A stretch of 64,000 bases of DNA from Cercis canadensis (lineage: Eukaryota > Streptophyta > Magnoliopsida > Fabales > Fabaceae): contig QAOA01005051.1 of NCBI GenBank assembly GCA_003255065.1, positions 133,680 to 197,679 on the forward strand, given 5' to 3'. This document shows positions 37,906 to 50,000 of the stretch, piece by piece; the first letter of the stretch is position 1; the number at the start of each line of letters is the position of its first letter. The position numbers and the translations under genes were made by a program. The notes under the pieces are model-generated. The model did not search any database. It was not told the origin of the DNA and saw only the letters and a program-made list of their open reading frames with translations.

Positions 37906-39408
37906 ATGTTAGATGATCGTAGGTGTTCATCTCCTATAGCTACGCCCTCTAGGAGGGACAAATGCATGACTATTGCTCGTCCTTCTCATACCGAGGCAGT
38001 CGTGTCTTTGTTTATGCAGACCCCGGGGTTGGCACACAAATTGTCGCCCACTGCGATGTATGAGGGGTACTCAAGAGCCGCCACCATGGGATCTGCATCG
38101 TCGGCTGCTAGAGGGTCATCGCATGCCAGTCCGACGATTTCAGACTCACCATCGCTCAACTCCTGAACGACTGATGGTCAGTTGTGGATTTGTCCACACA
38201 TGAAGAAGGAGTAAGTTCTAATACCTCGCTTTGAATATTTTTAGGGTTTATCCAAAATTATTTCCATACTGATAACAATTTATTGTTTTTGTGCAACTTT
38301 ATTCCTTTGAAGGAGCTCATCCACTACCTTTCGACTATGTATAAGTTGAAATATGAGGAGGCTTACCTAGACTTCACCTCTGTTCCTGATGAGTTAAAAG
38401 AACTCTAGTTGACAAAGTTAAAGGTAAATATTTCCGCTTTATGAATTTTACTTTATTCAAAACTAACTTCATTTTAACGTTTACTAACCTTGATCTTCTG
38501 TTTTTGAATGCAAAGAAATTGTGTCTAGAACCCATAGTTTAAGAGCTAAATTCATAAGATCTAGCTCTCAAAATGCAGTGACAACATTTGCGCCACCTTC
38601 CGAGACATCAAGACCAGGAAGACGAAGGGCGAATTGTTGTTGCCTACTATGTTGGAGGTCCTGAGAGCTAAATGGGCCTCTAAACAATAAAAGGCGGTCT
38701 TGGACCATAACAAGAAGATCCGGTCCTTGGATCAAGGCCAGGCCTATCACATGGGCAGTTCAATAACTGTCTCTGAACACAAATGGAGGCTAGTAAGTTC
38801 TTGATTTAATAACATAGTTTAATTTTATATGTTTTGAAAATATGTTACTTTATATTTACTAACAATTGAATTTTTTNAACAAGAAGATCCGGTCCTTGGA
38901 TCAAGGCCAGGCTTATCACATGGGCAGTTCAATAACTGTCTCTGAACACAAATGGAGGCTGGTAAGTTCTTGATTTAATAACATAGTTTAATTTTATATG
39001 TTTTGAAAATATGTTACTTTATATTTACTAACAATTGAATTTTTTTGTAGATGAAGGAGTTAGGGAGAGAGCCCAATGCATCAGAGGTCTTTCGTCACCT
39101 CCAGCATAGTGCTAGCAAGGGCAGGGTCCATCCACGGGTTCAATCCACTTATGTAAGTATTTTTGAAGTGTATTATTATTTATGTCAATTAATTATATGT
39201 ATGTATTTCTTACGAACTTTATTCTTTTATCTATGCAGACTGAGTTTGAGAAACCTCAGTCTGAGAGCCAGGTCCAGTCCCTTTCGTCTTCTGTTGACAA
39301 CACCAAGATATGGCTCGATGTCGCTGGTGGCAAGAACAAGAAGGGTTGGGTTTATGGCATGGGCTATGAGGCCAATGTGTTGGACTCCGCCCAACCACAA
39401 GCTACCTA
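37906..39408 (+). pseudogene. En/Spm-type transposase-associated gene (Transposase_24-like)
   Basis: An apparent multi-exon gene. Exon 1 starts at ATG 37906 and ends at about 38210 before gtaagt. Later exons lie near 38310-38420, 38517-38790, 39050-39153 and 39239-39408, with recognisable gt/ag edges. The last three give SLDQGQAYHMGSSITVSEHK, then KELGREPNASEVFRHLQH and KIWLDVAGGKNKKGWVYGMG. The SxSEH, GREPxxxExF and GGxxKGxxYG(M/L)G blocks are typical of the Ptta/En/Spm family (PF03004). Stops in exons 2 and 3 break it. The 168-bp duplication repeats part of exon 3. Confidence 0.7.
38709..39046. repeat. 168-bp direct duplication around a single N
   Basis: 38709-38876 is repeated at 38878-39046; the N at 38877 lies between. 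It repeats the end of an exon of the CACTA gene. Confidence 0.95.
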
Positions 39409-40963
39409 GCCCTCCCAGCAACCAAATCCTTGGATGTCGGAGATGATATCTCAGATGGCCACCCTGATGCAATGGGTCCGGGAGCTAAAGAGCTTCAACA
39501 TAGTGGTCCAACTACTTGGAGCCTCCAACACATCCATAGAAAAGCTCGTTGCAATGCTAGCTCAGCTACAGCAGCGAGGTCAGGGAGCGCCATCCGCTGC
39601 AGCCCCTGACTGACGATGATGATGACACAGCCAAGGACTTAGGAGGCGACGACGGCGGGGATTAGGGCTTACTATTGTACTTTTTTTATTGCATAACATT
39701 TTTCTATTGTAATTAAATTTGATTAATAAATTTTTATTCTATTTCTATTTGATTTATCTCATTTTTTTTTTTATATATCATGCATTTCATTAAAATTAAT
39801 AATTAATTTTTTTTAAAAAAAATCTGTCATTTTTTAGACAAAAAAAAAAAATTCTCACAGAATGTCTTTTAGAATGTTGTCTGAGATTTGTCTTTAAGAA
39901 AATCCACAACTTACACGTGAGAATTTCTCACAAGCTACACCAATTGTATTCGTGAGAAAAACTGTGACAACTTTCTCATTGACAGATTTATCCGTTAATG
40001 TTGTCATGACTGTTTTTCTCTTGTCTTCTAGTCTGTGAGAAATTCCATGACAATGTTGTTTTTCACAGAATTTAGGACCATTTCTCACAAACTTTGTTGG
40101 TGAGAGAAAACCTTATTTCTTGTAGTGTTTCTTTAAATTCATTTTATCTTGTTCTCTAAATAATTCAAAGTAAACTAGGATTTGCATTGCATATTGCATT
40201 AGGGAGGCTCATCCTATGGAAGATCTCTTGGGACAATTAAATTAATGGAAAAGATAAAATATTTTTCTTAAAATAATATTTTTGAAATCCTCTTTTCTTT
40301 ATGTTTTTAGATACTTATTTTTTCTACAAAACCTTTCTTTTTCTATTTCTTTTTGCTGTAAAATAGAATCGAACCCACTTGAGGTTTGATCAACCTTCAC
40401 AGAGGCCGTTCAGGCTTTGTCAGGGCTGATTGGCCCTTCCATTTTCGAAACCATAACTTTGTACTATTTTCTAAAACTTTATTTCTATCGTTAATTTTCT
40501 AAAAATCCCATAAAAGACCCAAACTTTCCAAAAAGTAGAAAACAAACCTTTTTCCCAAATAAAACACTTTTAAGTAATATATCCATCAATTCATGAGTTC
40601 TAAAGCATGTTGGCCATAGTATGAGCCTCCCTTAGAACTATGTGGGCTTTGATGCCTAAGCTCAATCCTATGATACGTAGGCCTCCAAGAAAGCAATCTT
40701 GGACCAAGTCCAAACCTGGTAAGTTTGCATATAGCTTATTCTTCCTTTACTTGTTTCTTTGTCCTTTATTTCATGCAATCCCTATTGTTCTTTTATGCAA
40801 TTGCTTTGTCTATTAAGTTCAATAATAATTGATTCATCATTTGAGATCAACCATTGGTTGGGCAAGTTAGGGTGCCTAACCCCTTCCTAACTTTTAACTT
40901 AGTCCTAGGACCTAAGCTCTAATTCGAAAGATCCTTAGTTTTCTTGTTTTGGGAAAAACAAGG

Positions 40964-40981
40964 TGGCAACTCCATTTTTCT
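40964..40981 (+). other. primer-binding site of the + oriented Tat LTR
   Basis: TGGCAACTCCATTTTTCT three bases inside the LTR end. Similar to the TGGCGACTCC-type site of Tat/Ogre elements. Confidence 0.5.
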
Positions 40982-41168
40982 CCCTAGAGCCATAAAAGTG
41001 TCTCATTAGGGATATTAACTCTAACCTGTTTTGTTCATCCGAAATGGCACCCTCTAAGTCCCCAAGTGGATTGCAAATTCAAGGAAAGTACATTAAAAAA
41101 GAAGTAAGGACAAAATATTCAACAACAGATGACATAAAATTAAATTTAAAAGGCTTAACTCCTAAAAC

Positions 41169-41186
41169 TCCCCAATGGAGTTGCCA
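41169..41186 (-). other. primer-binding site facing the other way
   Basis: On the - strand TGGCAACTCCATTGGGGA, a better match to the same primer type. It points left, towards the gag at 34650, so it probably belongs to that Tat element. Confidence 0.55.
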
Positions 41187-42300
41187 AGATATCGCGACGT
41201 CCCTTTTGGGAGGCGCTAAATGAAGTGAAGTGATGAAAATCCAAAAAGTAAAATTAATAAAGAGAAAATAATTTTATTTGAAGTGTGAAAAGAAAGTATA
41301 CAAATTTGGAAAAATGATTAAGAATTGGAAAGAGAGAGATTAATAAAAGAGATGGAGTTGTCACTGATTATTTTAGGGTATGATTGGACACCTATAAAAA
41401 TGCGGACTACATCACCAGAGTTTAGGTAATGAAGTTGATTACGTGTAGGGAAGGTGTTAGCACTATAAGATGCCCGTTCTAGTGGACAATTACCAATTTT
41501 ATTTTATGTCATCTAGCATTATTAAATCAAATGGTCCTTAAATTTATTTTTTAGAATAAAAGAAAAGTTTTAGAACTTGAGTATTTAAATGTCTTATGTT
41601 GTCTTGCATATTGTCAAGAATGATAAATGACTATGATAAGAGTGAATGACAAAATGTCATTAATTTTAGAACAATATGGAAGCCTATAACAAACTCATAA
41701 TGTTATGGCTTTGTGAATGTGTTCCCTTCCCATTTTACTAAAAATCTTTTTTGGTATTTAACTCTTTATTATTACATCTCGGATACTTCTGGCAAATTCT
41801 AAAAGGTAAAGCCTCAAAATTATTTGGTTGAGATAATAATTGTCACTATAATACATAATTAAAGTAAAATTTTTAAAAGAAAAACTTTTGAATAACAAAA
41901 TAATTGCAAAAATGAAAAAAACTAACATCAATATTTGGGATCTCATAAGCCTATCCAAGATTTTTGGAAAAACAAAAAAAATTACCTCTCATCTCAAAAA
42001 TGTTAAGGAAAATTGTTGCCACAATTATTTCCTAGGTTACTCTGTCATCAAAAAAATAAAATAAAACATTCACAAAATTAATAAGTAAAATAGCATGAAA
42101 ATACCAATTTTAATGTGATAAAATATGCTAGATAACATGGGATAATAAAACTTGTTGCCACAAACTCTATCTAATGATGGGTGGAGCTGGACATAAAAGG
42201 AGGAGTACGGAAATTAATTCTAAAGGGTCATTGCCCTTATCTCAAAGATTGGTGTAGTGGGTTGGGAATATCTAACTGCCACTAATCCAATTTACCTTTG
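41187..42300 (-). repeat. remnant of a - oriented Tat LTR
   Basis: 41350-41500 repeats the layout of 9245-9420: a ggagttgtcact motif, then a tttagg(g)ta block, then gggaaggtgttagcac. It is therefore the 3' end of a Tat-type LTR. The start (TGTAGACACC type) was not found to the right, so the LTR is truncated or diverged. Confidence 0.45.
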
Positions 42301-42327
42301 GTAATGGAGGGCCCAGCACCTTCTAAT

Positions 42328-42600
42328 AGGCCCAGTCCAATTAAAAATGAGTAAAAAATAATTAAAAACAAAACTATGAAACAGATTGAATAGACTACCC
42401 CCGTTTTTAGGCCCAAACCAACTAAAAAATAAGTAAAACAATAATAAAAAGAAACTATGAAACGCAGAGCATATGGGCACCGTCTAATAGGCACAGTCAA
42501 AATAAAAAAAAAAATTAATAAGGCAACACAACAAAAAAACAGGTCACTAATAGGCCCAGACCAACTAATAAGAAGTTGGAAAATAAATAAATAAAGAGTA
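42328..42600. repeat. degenerate tandem repeat, about four units of 60-95 bp
   Basis: Units start with (taata)ggcccagtccaa/ggcccaaaccaac/ggcacagtcaaaa/ggcccagaccaac and continue with an A-rich half. Lengths vary. Confidence 0.6.
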
Positions 42601-42781
42601 CGAAGGTTTTTGTCCTTGAAAACTATACTCAAAATCATTTAAATTTTTGAATGATTTTTTATATTACGTAGGTCTTTAAAAGATGCTTCCGTCAATCTAA
42701 TAAATCCACTGTCAATGAGGTGTTAGCGAGTGCTAACAAAATTGTTGATATGACCTATTAAGTACCTAGATAATTTGTAAA

Positions 42782-43645
42782 GGACAAAACTTAGATAAAG
42801 TTTCATAAGTGTTAGTGGTGTTGTTCTCTTATTAAAAAATTACATGTGTATTAATTTTATAACTCAACATCAACTCATCTTTTTTTTAATATTTCTCAAA
42901 ATAACACATTTACTCCAACATCTAATTTTTCTCTCTTTCCCACCCACCACTATGTCCCTCATTCCTTCTGCAACAATAGCTGCCACTTATCATGAATGAT
43001 AGAATTTTTATCCATCAAAAATTAAATTAATTAAATTACATGTCTTGGATTTTTATCATGGGACTTTCTTTTATATATTAATTTGTTACAACGAAGGCTT
43101 TGTATCCTTGTCTTGATTGGAGTGGTGGGTATCATTCTTGCAAGTATCTTAGGAGAATTGGGTATTAATGTTTGCTTAACTCCAAGTTCATAGTCTGAGA
43201 AATGACTGCCAGAGGCAGAATTCTGCCAACAATTGAGGGGTGTTTTGCCCAAGCTCCTGGGATGATACGGCATGGTCTATTCCCTCATTTAAGTTCTTCT
43301 TCTGTTCATCGTCTACTAGAGCCCCTACCTCGACAGAAAGGGAAATTCTCGAATTGTTAGACCACCCATTTTTGCCCACTCTCTATGCGACTATAGATGT
43401 GCCCAAATGACTTTGCCTATTGACGAAGTTTTGTCCCGGTGGTGACTTGCACGTTGCAGAAGGAATGAGGGACATAGTGGTAGATGGGAAAGAGAGAGAA
43501 ATTAGATATTGTGATGAATGTGTTATTGTAAGAAATATTAAAAGAAATATGAGGTGGTGCTGAATTATAAAATTAATACACATGTAATATTTTAATAGGA
43601 AAACAACACCACCAACACCTAGAGAACTTTACCTAAGTTTTGTCC
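42782..43645. mobile_element. Mutator-like element with long inverted ends
   Basis: Left end ggacaaaacttagataaag and right end ctaagttttgtcc are the outer bases of inverted arms of about 190-200 bp (42782-42985 and 43450-43645). ATTTGTAAA flanks both sides perfectly (42773-42781 and 43646-43654), the 9-bp duplication of Mutator-like elements. The core of about 465 bp is less AT-rich than its surroundings and has open frames on both strands (about 60-80 codons), none recognised. It could be captured gene sequence, making this a Pack-MULE. Confidence 0.88.
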
Positions 43646-43772
43646 ATTTGTAAACTGATAATGTGGATCTACTTGAAACCTTAACAAACTCATTAATGAT
43701 ATAATTTTGGAAAGCAAAACTACGTGGTTTTGCTCAAAGTAAGCGTCAGAGGAGAGACCTAATAAAGGTGAT

Positions 43773-43818
43773 TGGGCCTGGGGTAAGCTAAAGTGATTGA
43801 CTTGAACTAGGGTGGGCC
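43773..43818 (+). promoter_or_regulatory. two site II (TGGGCC) elements upstream of the host gene
   Basis: TGGGCC at 43773-43778 and 43813-43818, about 240-285 bases before the ATG. Site II motifs (TGGGCC/T) are known TCP-factor targets enriched in promoters of plant nuclear genes for mitochondrial proteins, fitting the predicted targeting. No clear TATA box was seen. Confidence 0.4.
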
Positions 43819-44056
43819 AGGTTGGGTCGGGCTGGCCTATTGTCCCTATAACAAATTATTTTTAAATGTGCAATCTATTTAAAAGACACGTTTAATAGAC
43901 GAAATATTTTTAGATTTGGGATACGTATTAAGTATTTAATTCACTAAAATTTCCAAGCAATATACGCCTGCCGGCTGCCACACTACATAACCTAGCAGTA
44001 CTGAGTCGATCTATACGAAACGTTCAGTCGTTCACCGTCGCTCCTTCAAACCAAAG

Positions 44057-47000
44057 ATGTGGCGGTCCTTAGACGCTCCCCTGAGGACCTTGCGGGTTCG
44101 TTCAAAGCTCGCTTCCCCAACCCTGAAATCTTCATCATCTTTCTGCACAATTCTCAACCAATCACACAAGCACAGCCCTCAACTCCTTCCGCCCAAGACC
44201 CAAACTTCTATTTCTCACCCCCTAACCCATGTTTGCTTCTATACCACCTTGGTTCCCAGTGTCAGGAACCACGGTTTTAGGTCGAATTTGGGTTTGGTTG
44301 TTGTGCGGTGCGTTTCTTCCGTCTCTTCAGTTCATACCTTGGAGTGGAATGACGCCGTTTCGTGCTCTGAGGTTGGCGATGGTAATGGTGGAAGTGTGGA
44401 AGAAGAAGATACCAAGCCCTCCATTCCTGTTAGAGCCTACTTTTTTTCTACAAGGTTTGACTTGTTCCCTTCTATTTCTAGGCAATGAGTGAAAGGGATT
44501 TTGTTGCTCTTCTTAAAATAATGTAGGCATTTTTCATTTGGATGAGAACTTGTATGAATTTTGTTTTCTGGGTCATTCATTTAATTTAAAACTAAAAATA
44601 AATAAAATCGATTCACAAGGTAAAGTGAATTGACTATTGGTGTTTGGTTCTGTTATCAGAGAACCAATTTTGATGCTTGAAGGAATGCATGAACATCACA
44701 AAAAAAAAAAAGGANATCAAAAAAAAAAAAAAAAAGGAAAAAAAAAAAATTGTTGAAAGTTCCACTCTCTAGTTAAAACCTACCCATCTCCAAATCAATG
44801 GAGATTTTGAGAGATGGACTGCAAAAAATGTCTTCTTCTTACAGTACACAAGGAAGTTCACTTGGGGAGTTTTTTCAAAGTTTTGAGAAATGGATAATTA
44901 AACAATTCTATCTACTTTATAGCATGTTGTTTGATATGCATCTCACTTTACTTTTCACGGATGTAGTGTTGATTTAAAAAGCTTGGTGGAACAGAACAAA
45001 CTGAATTTTGTCCCGCCATCATCACGGATGACTAATTATGTTGTTCTAAAGTTTGGCAATCTATCTGATACCAGGGTATGTCTTTCTTGGGCTGTGCCCT
45101 TGCATATGTGTTTTGTGACATTGTTTTTTAATCTCTAGTTTAACTTAATATGAAATATAAGATTAAGAATTTAGGATTTGTTTTAATATATTTTTCAATA
45201 ACCCGGTCATGGTGGTATCATTCTTTCTTCATGTTCTGCCCTGCTCCCTTTTCTAAATTTTCTTTGTATTGGAAATATGCGATTGGTACTTATGCAGACA
45301 GTCAAATTTATTATAGGGTGAGTGGTCGGGATGTATATTGTTTTACTTGCATATTGGTTGGTTTGGGATGTATATTCTAGATTGGCATAATTGACTAAAC
45401 TGTTTGTTGAAGTATAAGAATCAATTATTTCTTTATATATGTTTTAGATGGTTATAACTCTGACAAAAAAGCCATTACTGGCTGAGGCTTTTTTTCTTGC
45501 AAATAAATTTTGGATCAAAATATAAAACATTTTAACTTGTATCAATAAATTTATGTATTGGTGACTTTCAAACTTAAACCACACAGTAATGACAACAATA
45601 ATACCTACACCTATATAGAATAATATAATACCATCAAACTAAAACAGATTTCGGAGAATCTGAATTTTATGAAACAGAGGAGTTGGTCAAAAAAGCCAAG
45701 TAGCATGTCCTTTGTTATGTTGCTTGCAGCTATTTTTATGTTTCAATTTCATTTACTTCCCCTGCCTGTTATGTCTAAGAAGATTTTTTTTCATTTTTTG
45801 TGACTGTCATGTTACTACTTGACAAATCATAAAATAATTAACCCTGGTGATTGACTGAAATTGCACTAGAAACGGAAGAAGAATATGCTATTTGGGATGA
45901 TTCAGTGTGTCCTTGAACTGTTCTGACTTTGGGTAGCCGAAATCTTTCTCTGAATATTTTTGAAGTCTCAACACCAGTGAAAATCAGTGCAAACTACATT
46001 TTCTTTCAGGATCTGGGTGCTTCGTGCTTGAGTGGAAGCAACTGCTGTTACATGGTGGTTTTCCAGTATGGTTCCATTGTCTTGTTTAATGTGCCTGAGC
46101 ATGAGGTTGATGGCTTCCTGAAAATTGTAGAAAAACATGCATCTGGTTTGCTCCCGGAAATGAGAAAGGATGGTGAGGTCTTATGTCCCATAAATACTAA
46201 AGCGTATAGCGTTCTTATCTACACTTTCTCATTTGTCAAGGTTATCCACTGAAATGGCTTTTCAAGAATGTAAAAAAATATTTATTTATTTAATTGGAAT
46301 ATCTTAAGTGATGTTACCATATCATGGTGCAGAAAAGTTAATTTAGTTTTTCTCACATCTGGAATAATTTTGATATGCCAAAGAGGGTGACAACACATGT
46401 CTTTGGGCAAAGAGCCTAGTGCTCTGTTACCTTTAAAGTCAATTGGCCTTTGACAGCTTGGCTGAGCTTCACAAGCCATTCATCTTCACATTCATTAGTG
46501 ATATTCTAGGGCATACCTCCAGTCTGCACATTATTTTCATGGTTGTTCTCTGCCTACCTTTGTAATAAATAATTGGAGAAAACATTTCAATCTTATACTT
46601 GTGGTGAGTATGGTAATGCTGCAGTGTTTTAGATGCTGTTATTTTTTTTTACTCCCTATCAAACTAGCTGTAGACAGTTGTTGATATATGATAGACTAAT
46701 AATTAGGTATCTGAAATGGAAAGTATAGGCATGGAGTTGATGAGGTCCTATGATTCCTAAAGAGATTAAATGGTTTTTCCTTTTAATGATCTATGATGCT
46801 AATTTTGTGATATAAAAATGATAATTTTGGATAGCATGCTTTAAGGTTGTTTTGTAAAGCACCTGTGTCTCCCGAAAAAGAGTGGAAGAAAAGTTTAAAA
46901 ATAGAGTGTGCCATATTGTGGCTTTTGTTATCCCTAACTAAGCTTAGTTCTTTAATTAGTTAATTTAGTTTCTACAATGATCAGATGATTGCCTTAACTT

Positions 47001-50000
47001 GTTATGCATGTGTATTAAAGTTATTTGATATTAAATTTGCTAAAGTCAAGTACCTAGTATTTGATGTTGAAATGATTTGTTGATTAACACCACCCAAAGG
47101 GTTTCTTGCACTTGATAATTTTTTTCAGTAATAATGCTTGTGGGCCCTAAGTAAGGAAAACATATGGACATTAAGTCCTGCATGATTTCACAGGCCTTCA
47201 CCCCCTTAATATGGGACCCTTTGTTGCATACTCATAGATCTCATAAGGCTCTTTCTTCGGATGTTTGTGTAATGTGCTTTCAGAGTTCAGAGACAAATAG
47301 TCACCTTTTCAATTGTCAGGTTGCTTGGCATTTCTGGAATTGGTTGTTTGGTTTTTTGTTTTGTTTTTTTGTTTTTTTTTAATGAGCTGGGGGTTTGTCC
47401 TGACAGCTTGGACCACTTTCTGTCCACTAAGTATGGAGGTTTTGTCAAGAGAGGAAGGCTCTTTGGGAGTGTGCTCGTTTTGTAGCAATTTGGTGTTTAT
47501 GGCTGGAGTGTAATGCTGGATATCTAAACAGACTTGTTTTCCTGTGAATATTTTATGGGATAGAGTAGTTTTCTTGGCCTCTCTTTGGGTACATGCCAAT
47601 GGTTTTTTTTGAGGGGTTTTGATAATGTATTTGCATAGGGATTGGAAAGCTCTTTGGAGCTGATGTTTCCATTGTAAGGAGGACCTCTTACCCTCCTTCT
47701 TTGTACTTCTCTCATTCTTCTTCTAATAAATTTCTTCTTTTATCTAAAACAAGGGGTAATATTTGAGCCATCAAATTCTGTGTATGACTACGGATGTTGA
47801 TGACTTGATTATAACAGACACCAGGTAGCTCTCGCAGATCATCAGGGTGCGTAGGAGCTGTTTAAAGTTTATGAAAATAGAAAAAAGAAAAAGAAGCGAA
47901 GTTCTAAACAAATTTTAGTCACTTAGCATCTTTCATGTGAGGAGTCTGATAGGTTCAGCAGGAAGATAACGACAAATATTAGATTGAATGAAGAATAGAG
48001 AAATTTTATTGGCAAACTTAGTGCAAGAATCTTAAACACTTCATTTCCAATAACTGTCCGTGTTGAGAGGACAATACTCCAAGTCAAAACACAATTGTTG
48101 AATACATAATACCAAAGCTGAATTCCTATCTGAATATTTATAATAAAATCACCTACTGACCCTATCTAAACTACCTAACCGAAAATACAATAAATAAGGG
48201 AACATAATGCTAGAAATAAGGAAATAAGGATAAGTGGGAGATAGTTGTGTTGCTGAACCTAAGGGACAAGGTGCTCCACTTTCTTATTGACCCTTTCAAT
48301 TAATTGGAATAGAGACACTTGGTCAGCAACGTGTTCAGCAGTAGTGGCTTCCTGGCCATGTGGCCCACGTGGCTTCCTTCTAGAGTAGGTACGAAGAAGT
48401 GGTGTTCTATCATTGCTCCCTCCCTGAAAAGTTGCCTTGTCCTCAAGGCAAAAAGTAGGAAACTGGCCAGCAATTAAGTTATAATTTTCCCAGCTAGCCT
48501 CTTCTACTGGACGTTCTTGCCACTGTATCAGAAGTTCCAGCACTTGAATTCCTCCTTCAGTAACCCAACGATGACTCAATACCTTAGAAGGTGTTAGTAT
48601 AAGTTCCCAATCAGAATTAATGGGTAGTGGGAGTGTTGGTTCTGTAGGAATTTGCCCATAAGCCTTGCGCAATAAAGACACATGAAAAATGGGATGGACT
48701 TTAGTTGATGCTGGTAAGTTCAGTTCATAGGCCACGGGGCTTACCCGCCGCACCACTTCGTAGGGTCCAAAGAATCTAGGAGATAGTTTTTCATGCCTAC
48801 GTTTTGCAAGAGACTTTGGCGGTAAGGTTGGATTCTCAAGAAAACCAGGTCTCCAACATTGAAATTTACCTCCCTCCTTTTAGTATCAGCTTGTGCCTTC
48901 ATTTTGGACTGAACTTTCATAAGATTTTCTTTTAGAATCTTCAGCATTTCATCTCGGGTAACCAGATGTTCTTCAAGTTCAGCGATACGGGTTTCACTTG
49001 GGGTATACGGATGTAGAGATGGTGGGTCTCTACCATAAACAATTTTAAATGGAGTAGTGCCAGCAGATGAATGGAAACCCTGTGTTAAAGGAATATTCTG
49101 CCCAAGATAGAAATTTGGACCACGAACGTGGCTGTTCAAGTGCAAAACAACGTAGGTATGCCTCTAAACCCCGGTTGACAACCTCCGTTTGCCCGTCTGA
49201 TTGAGGATGGTAAACAGTACTCATGTTAAGTCGTGTATTACTGAGTTTAAACAACTCTTGCCAAAATCTACTAAGGAAAATAACATCCCTATCCGAGACT
49301 ATGGATCTAGGAATGCCATGTAAACGTACAATTTCCCTGCAAAAGATGTTGGCAACAGACTTGGCAGTATATGGGTGAGCCAAAGGAATGAAATGAGAGT
49401 ACTTGCTGAGACGATCTACTACAACAAGAAAACCACCTGACTTAGGAAGTCCAGTAATGAAATCAAGAGAGATATCTTCCCATATTTTATCAGGAATAGG
49501 CAAAGGTTGTAGAAGTCCAGCTGGTGCCAAAGTTTGATATTTGCTTTGTTGGCACATCAAACAATTCTGAACCCACCTCTTTATGTCATGTTTCATTCTT
49601 GGCCAAAAGAAGTTAGCAGAAAGACGTTTTAAAGTCTTTAGATATCCCCCATGCCCGGCTATTAAAGAATCATGTGACTCATACAAGAGCTTTTTGTTAT
49701 AATATTAGCTGTAAATACTGTAGTTATTATAGCATATGTTTAGGCTTGTAATTAGCTTATGATTAAGCCCATGATTAGGCCCGTTATTGCTGTACAGTTA
49801 GTATAAATAATAGATGTGAGAAGCTAGTCTCACAACCTTTCCACTACTCTCACATGGTATCAGAGCTATTTTAGTGAGAAAAACCTCCCCATTCCCGCTG
49901 TGAATTTTTCCAGCGGCGTTTTTCCTCTCCCTGCTGTGTTCATACACCAGCAGTGTTCTAAAACTAGGGTTTAGTGGCTGTGTCTCTATCCAGTCACCCT

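Larger units (their letters stand above)
36311..40127. mobile_element. CACTA (En/Spm) DNA transposon
   Basis: The right end read inwards is CACTACAAGAAATAAGG; the left end is CACAACAAGAAAAATAA (one change in CACTA). TTT flanks both ends (36308-36310, 40128-40130), the expected 3-bp duplication. Both ends carry many subterminal copies of a ctcacgga/cgtgagaaa/cttacgga motif in both orientations, the transposase-binding type of repeat. It contains a decayed En/Spm-type accessory gene, two N-flanked duplications and a telomere-like tract. The catalytic TNP2-type transposase is absent. Confidence 0.9.
35592..40960 (+). mobile_element. + oriented Tat-type LTR, interrupted by a CACTA element
   Basis: Begins TGCTATAGACACCCCATTTTGG and ends GGGAAAAACA, followed after three bases by a TGGCAACTCC primer site. 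The distal part has the gtaggc.tccaagaa and accaagtccaaacc blocks and gggtgcctaaccccttcc. Without the CACTA insertion it is about 1.55 kb. Internal coding sequence does not follow, so only the 5' end of this element is present. Confidence 0.6.

Noticed and set aside
45929..46252. Start of the host gene at an internal ATG here
   Set aside because: The frame merely reads through the exon 3 acceptor; the exon joins upstream to exon 2 in phase, and the real start with a presequence-like N-terminus is at 44057.
47164..47382. Separate small gene in intron 3
   Set aside because: The translated sequence is the zinc-binding tail of a LINE, truncated and followed by a LINE-like 3' UTR.
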